In this document: one piece after another, positions 16,849-17,548 of the stretch
Position numbering within the stretch: the first letter of the stretch is position 1
Layout of the letters: every line of letters starts with the position of its first letter
From: Sanguinoderma infundibulare
Lineage: Eukaryota; Basidiomycota; Agaricomycetes; Polyporales; Polyporaceae
Assembly (NCBI GenBank): GCA_032821775.1
Contig: JAVLRN010000067.1
Coordinates: 1 to 17,548 of the forward strand
Length of the DNA stretch: 17,548 nt
Direction: 5' to 3'
Program-made: the position numbers and the translations under genes
Notes under the pieces: model-generated
Told to the model about the DNA's origin: nothing
Database searches by the model: none
The model's input: only the letters and a program-made list of their open reading frames with translations

Positions 16849-16924
16849 AGGTGTCATGGCAGAGTGGTAATTGCGGAGTACTGTTAATACTTTTTTTCAG
16901 AGGTTCAATTCCTCTTGACGCCTT
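16849..16924 (+). tRNA. trnN: tRNA-Asn (anticodon GTT)
   Basis: The acceptor AGGTGTC pairs with GACGCCT (one G-T pair). The anticodon loop CTGTTAA gives GTT. The T arm is AGAGG-TTCAATT-CCTCT. It lies 17 bases after trnP. Confidence 0.94.
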
Positions 16925-17014
16925 ATAATAATATATTTTATTTTTACAAATTTAACATTTTATTTTATTTAATTTTTTTTTTTTAATTAATAAAAGAGAG
17001 TGTATTTAATACTA

Positions 17015-17098
17015 ACGAACATGTTGAAATTGGTAAACAATCTCCTTTTAAGCAGGAGTGGAAGTAATTCCTTAAGAGTTCGAGTCTCTTTGTTCGTA
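17015..17098 (+). tRNA. trnL: tRNA-Leu (anticodon TAA)
   Basis: The acceptor ACGAACA pairs perfectly with TGTTCGT. The anticodon arm CTCCT-TTTAAGC-AGGAG gives TAA, reading UUA and UUG. A long variable arm (ggaagtaattcc) marks a class II tRNA. The T arm is AAGAG-TTCGAGT-CTCTT. Confidence 0.95.
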
Positions 17099-17124
17099 TT
17101 GTTTCAAAGATAGTGTATCCTTCA

Positions 17125-17196
17125 AGCGATATAGTGTAACGGTTAGCACGACAGTCTCATGATCTGTTAGATTCGGTTCGACTCCATTATTCGCTA
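17125..17196 (+). tRNA. trnM: tRNA-Met (anticodon CAT), poorly paired stems
   Basis: The anticodon loop CTCATGA gives CAT and the D arm GTGT/GCAC is good. The acceptor AGCGATA matches the 3' side only over five positions unless one T is bulged (TAT-T-CGCT). The T stem TTCGG/CCATT has only two good pairs next to the loop TTCGACT, and one anticodon-stem pair is T-T. It could be functional with mismatches, edited, or a degenerate copy. Confidence 0.72.
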
Positions 17197-17203
17197 TTAT
17201 CCC

Positions 17204-17274
17204 GGTCTTTAAGTATAAAGGTTGTACAGCTTCCCTTCAAGAAGTTAGAACCAGTTCGATTCTGGTAAAGATCA
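17204..17274 (+). tRNA. trnE: tRNA-Glu (anticodon TTC) with C at position 33
   Basis: The acceptor GGTCTTT pairs with AAAGATC (one G-T pair). The T arm is ACCAG-TTCGATT-CTGGT. The anticodon arm GCTTC-CCTTCAA-GAAGT gives TTC. The base before the anticodon is C instead of the nearly invariant T33. It starts seven bases after trnM. Confidence 0.88.
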
Positions 17275-17548
17275 TATTGTTAAAAAAATAAAACAATAAA
17301 TTATTATATGGACAGTTTCTAAAATATAAGAAATACATATAATATAAGCAGTATTTTTTATATAAAAAAAAATTAATACTAGTTTAACTAAAATCAGCTA
17401 CATAAATAAATTTAAATTTATATTTAATAGCTAAGGTTTTGGTCCAAAGAGCTAATAGGAATTAAAATATTCCATTGGCACCCTAAGAGCTAAACAGCCT
17501 AGAAGATGGTTAAAATGTAAAAATACTAATCATATTTTTATAAGTTCA
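17275..17548. other. Right-edge stretch with no recognised gene
   Basis: The first ~130 bases are A+T-rich spacer. From about 17430 the sequence is richer in G+C. It has a 9-base direct repeat AAGAGCTAA (17447-17455 and 17485-17493) flanking a GGAAT/ATTCC stem. This could be the start of a structured RNA such as an rRNA, but I could not match it to a conserved rRNA segment. Confidence 0.35.

Noticed and set aside
17204..17274. Reading this tRNA as tRNA-Trp (TCA) that could decode UGA
   Set aside because: Shifting the anticodon loop by one base to get TCA destroys all anticodon-stem pairing; the Glu (TTC) fold is clearly better.
1..17548. CRISPR arrays, insertion sequences or bacterial operon signals
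   Set aside because: No regularly spaced repeats, transposase genes or Shine-Dalgarno-led operons are present; the content is mitochondrial.

Overview
The window is a piece of an A+T-rich fungal mitochondrial genome, most likely from a basidiomycete (Agaricomycetes-like). The basis is intact atp9, nad1 and cob genes with fungal-type proteins, eleven mitochondrial tRNA genes, and five group I introns carrying LAGLIDADG or GIY-YIG homing endonuclease (HE) genes. The assignment to basidiomycetes is inference from protein flavour and gene content; no search was run.

Layout. Positions 1-2976 lie on the minus strand and hold two unrecognised membrane-protein ORFs; the first runs off the left edge. 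Then, all on the plus strand: a spacer with a stem-loop, trnG(TCC), trnW(CCA), trnD(GTC), atp9, hairpins, trnC(GCA), trnR(TCT), nad1 in three exons (introns with an intact LAGLIDADG gene and a frameshifted GIY-YIG gene), trnI(GAT), and cob in four exons (introns with one intact and two frameshifted LAGLIDADG genes). After cob comes a heavily frameshifted plus-strand relative of the left-edge ORF (13660-15456). A 1.3 kb stretch follows with traces of a third, minus-strand copy. The window ends with the tRNA cluster P(TGG)-N(GTT)-L(TAA)-M(CAT)-E(TTC) and 270 bases without a recognised gene.

How the genes work together. nad1 (complex I), cob (complex III) and atp9 (ATP synthase c-ring) are inner-membrane respiratory subunits, and the tRNAs serve mitochondrial translation. 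Exon joins give a 338-residue Nad1 and a 387-residue Cob whose heme histidines fall at 82, 96, 183 and 197. Three introns show internal guide sequences that pair with the upstream exon and fix their 5' splice sites.

Most notable points: (1) an undescribed-looking family of roughly 600-residue membrane ORFs with one live-looking copy and two decayed ones; (2) an exact 87-base identity shared by the catalytic cores of two neighbouring cob introns; (3) decay of three of five HE genes through single-base changes in short homopolymers while every respiratory exon is intact; (4) a CCA-anticodon tRNA-Trp with no TGA codon in any conserved gene, which questions the usual fungal mitochondrial code here and bears directly on the end of the second minus-strand ORF.
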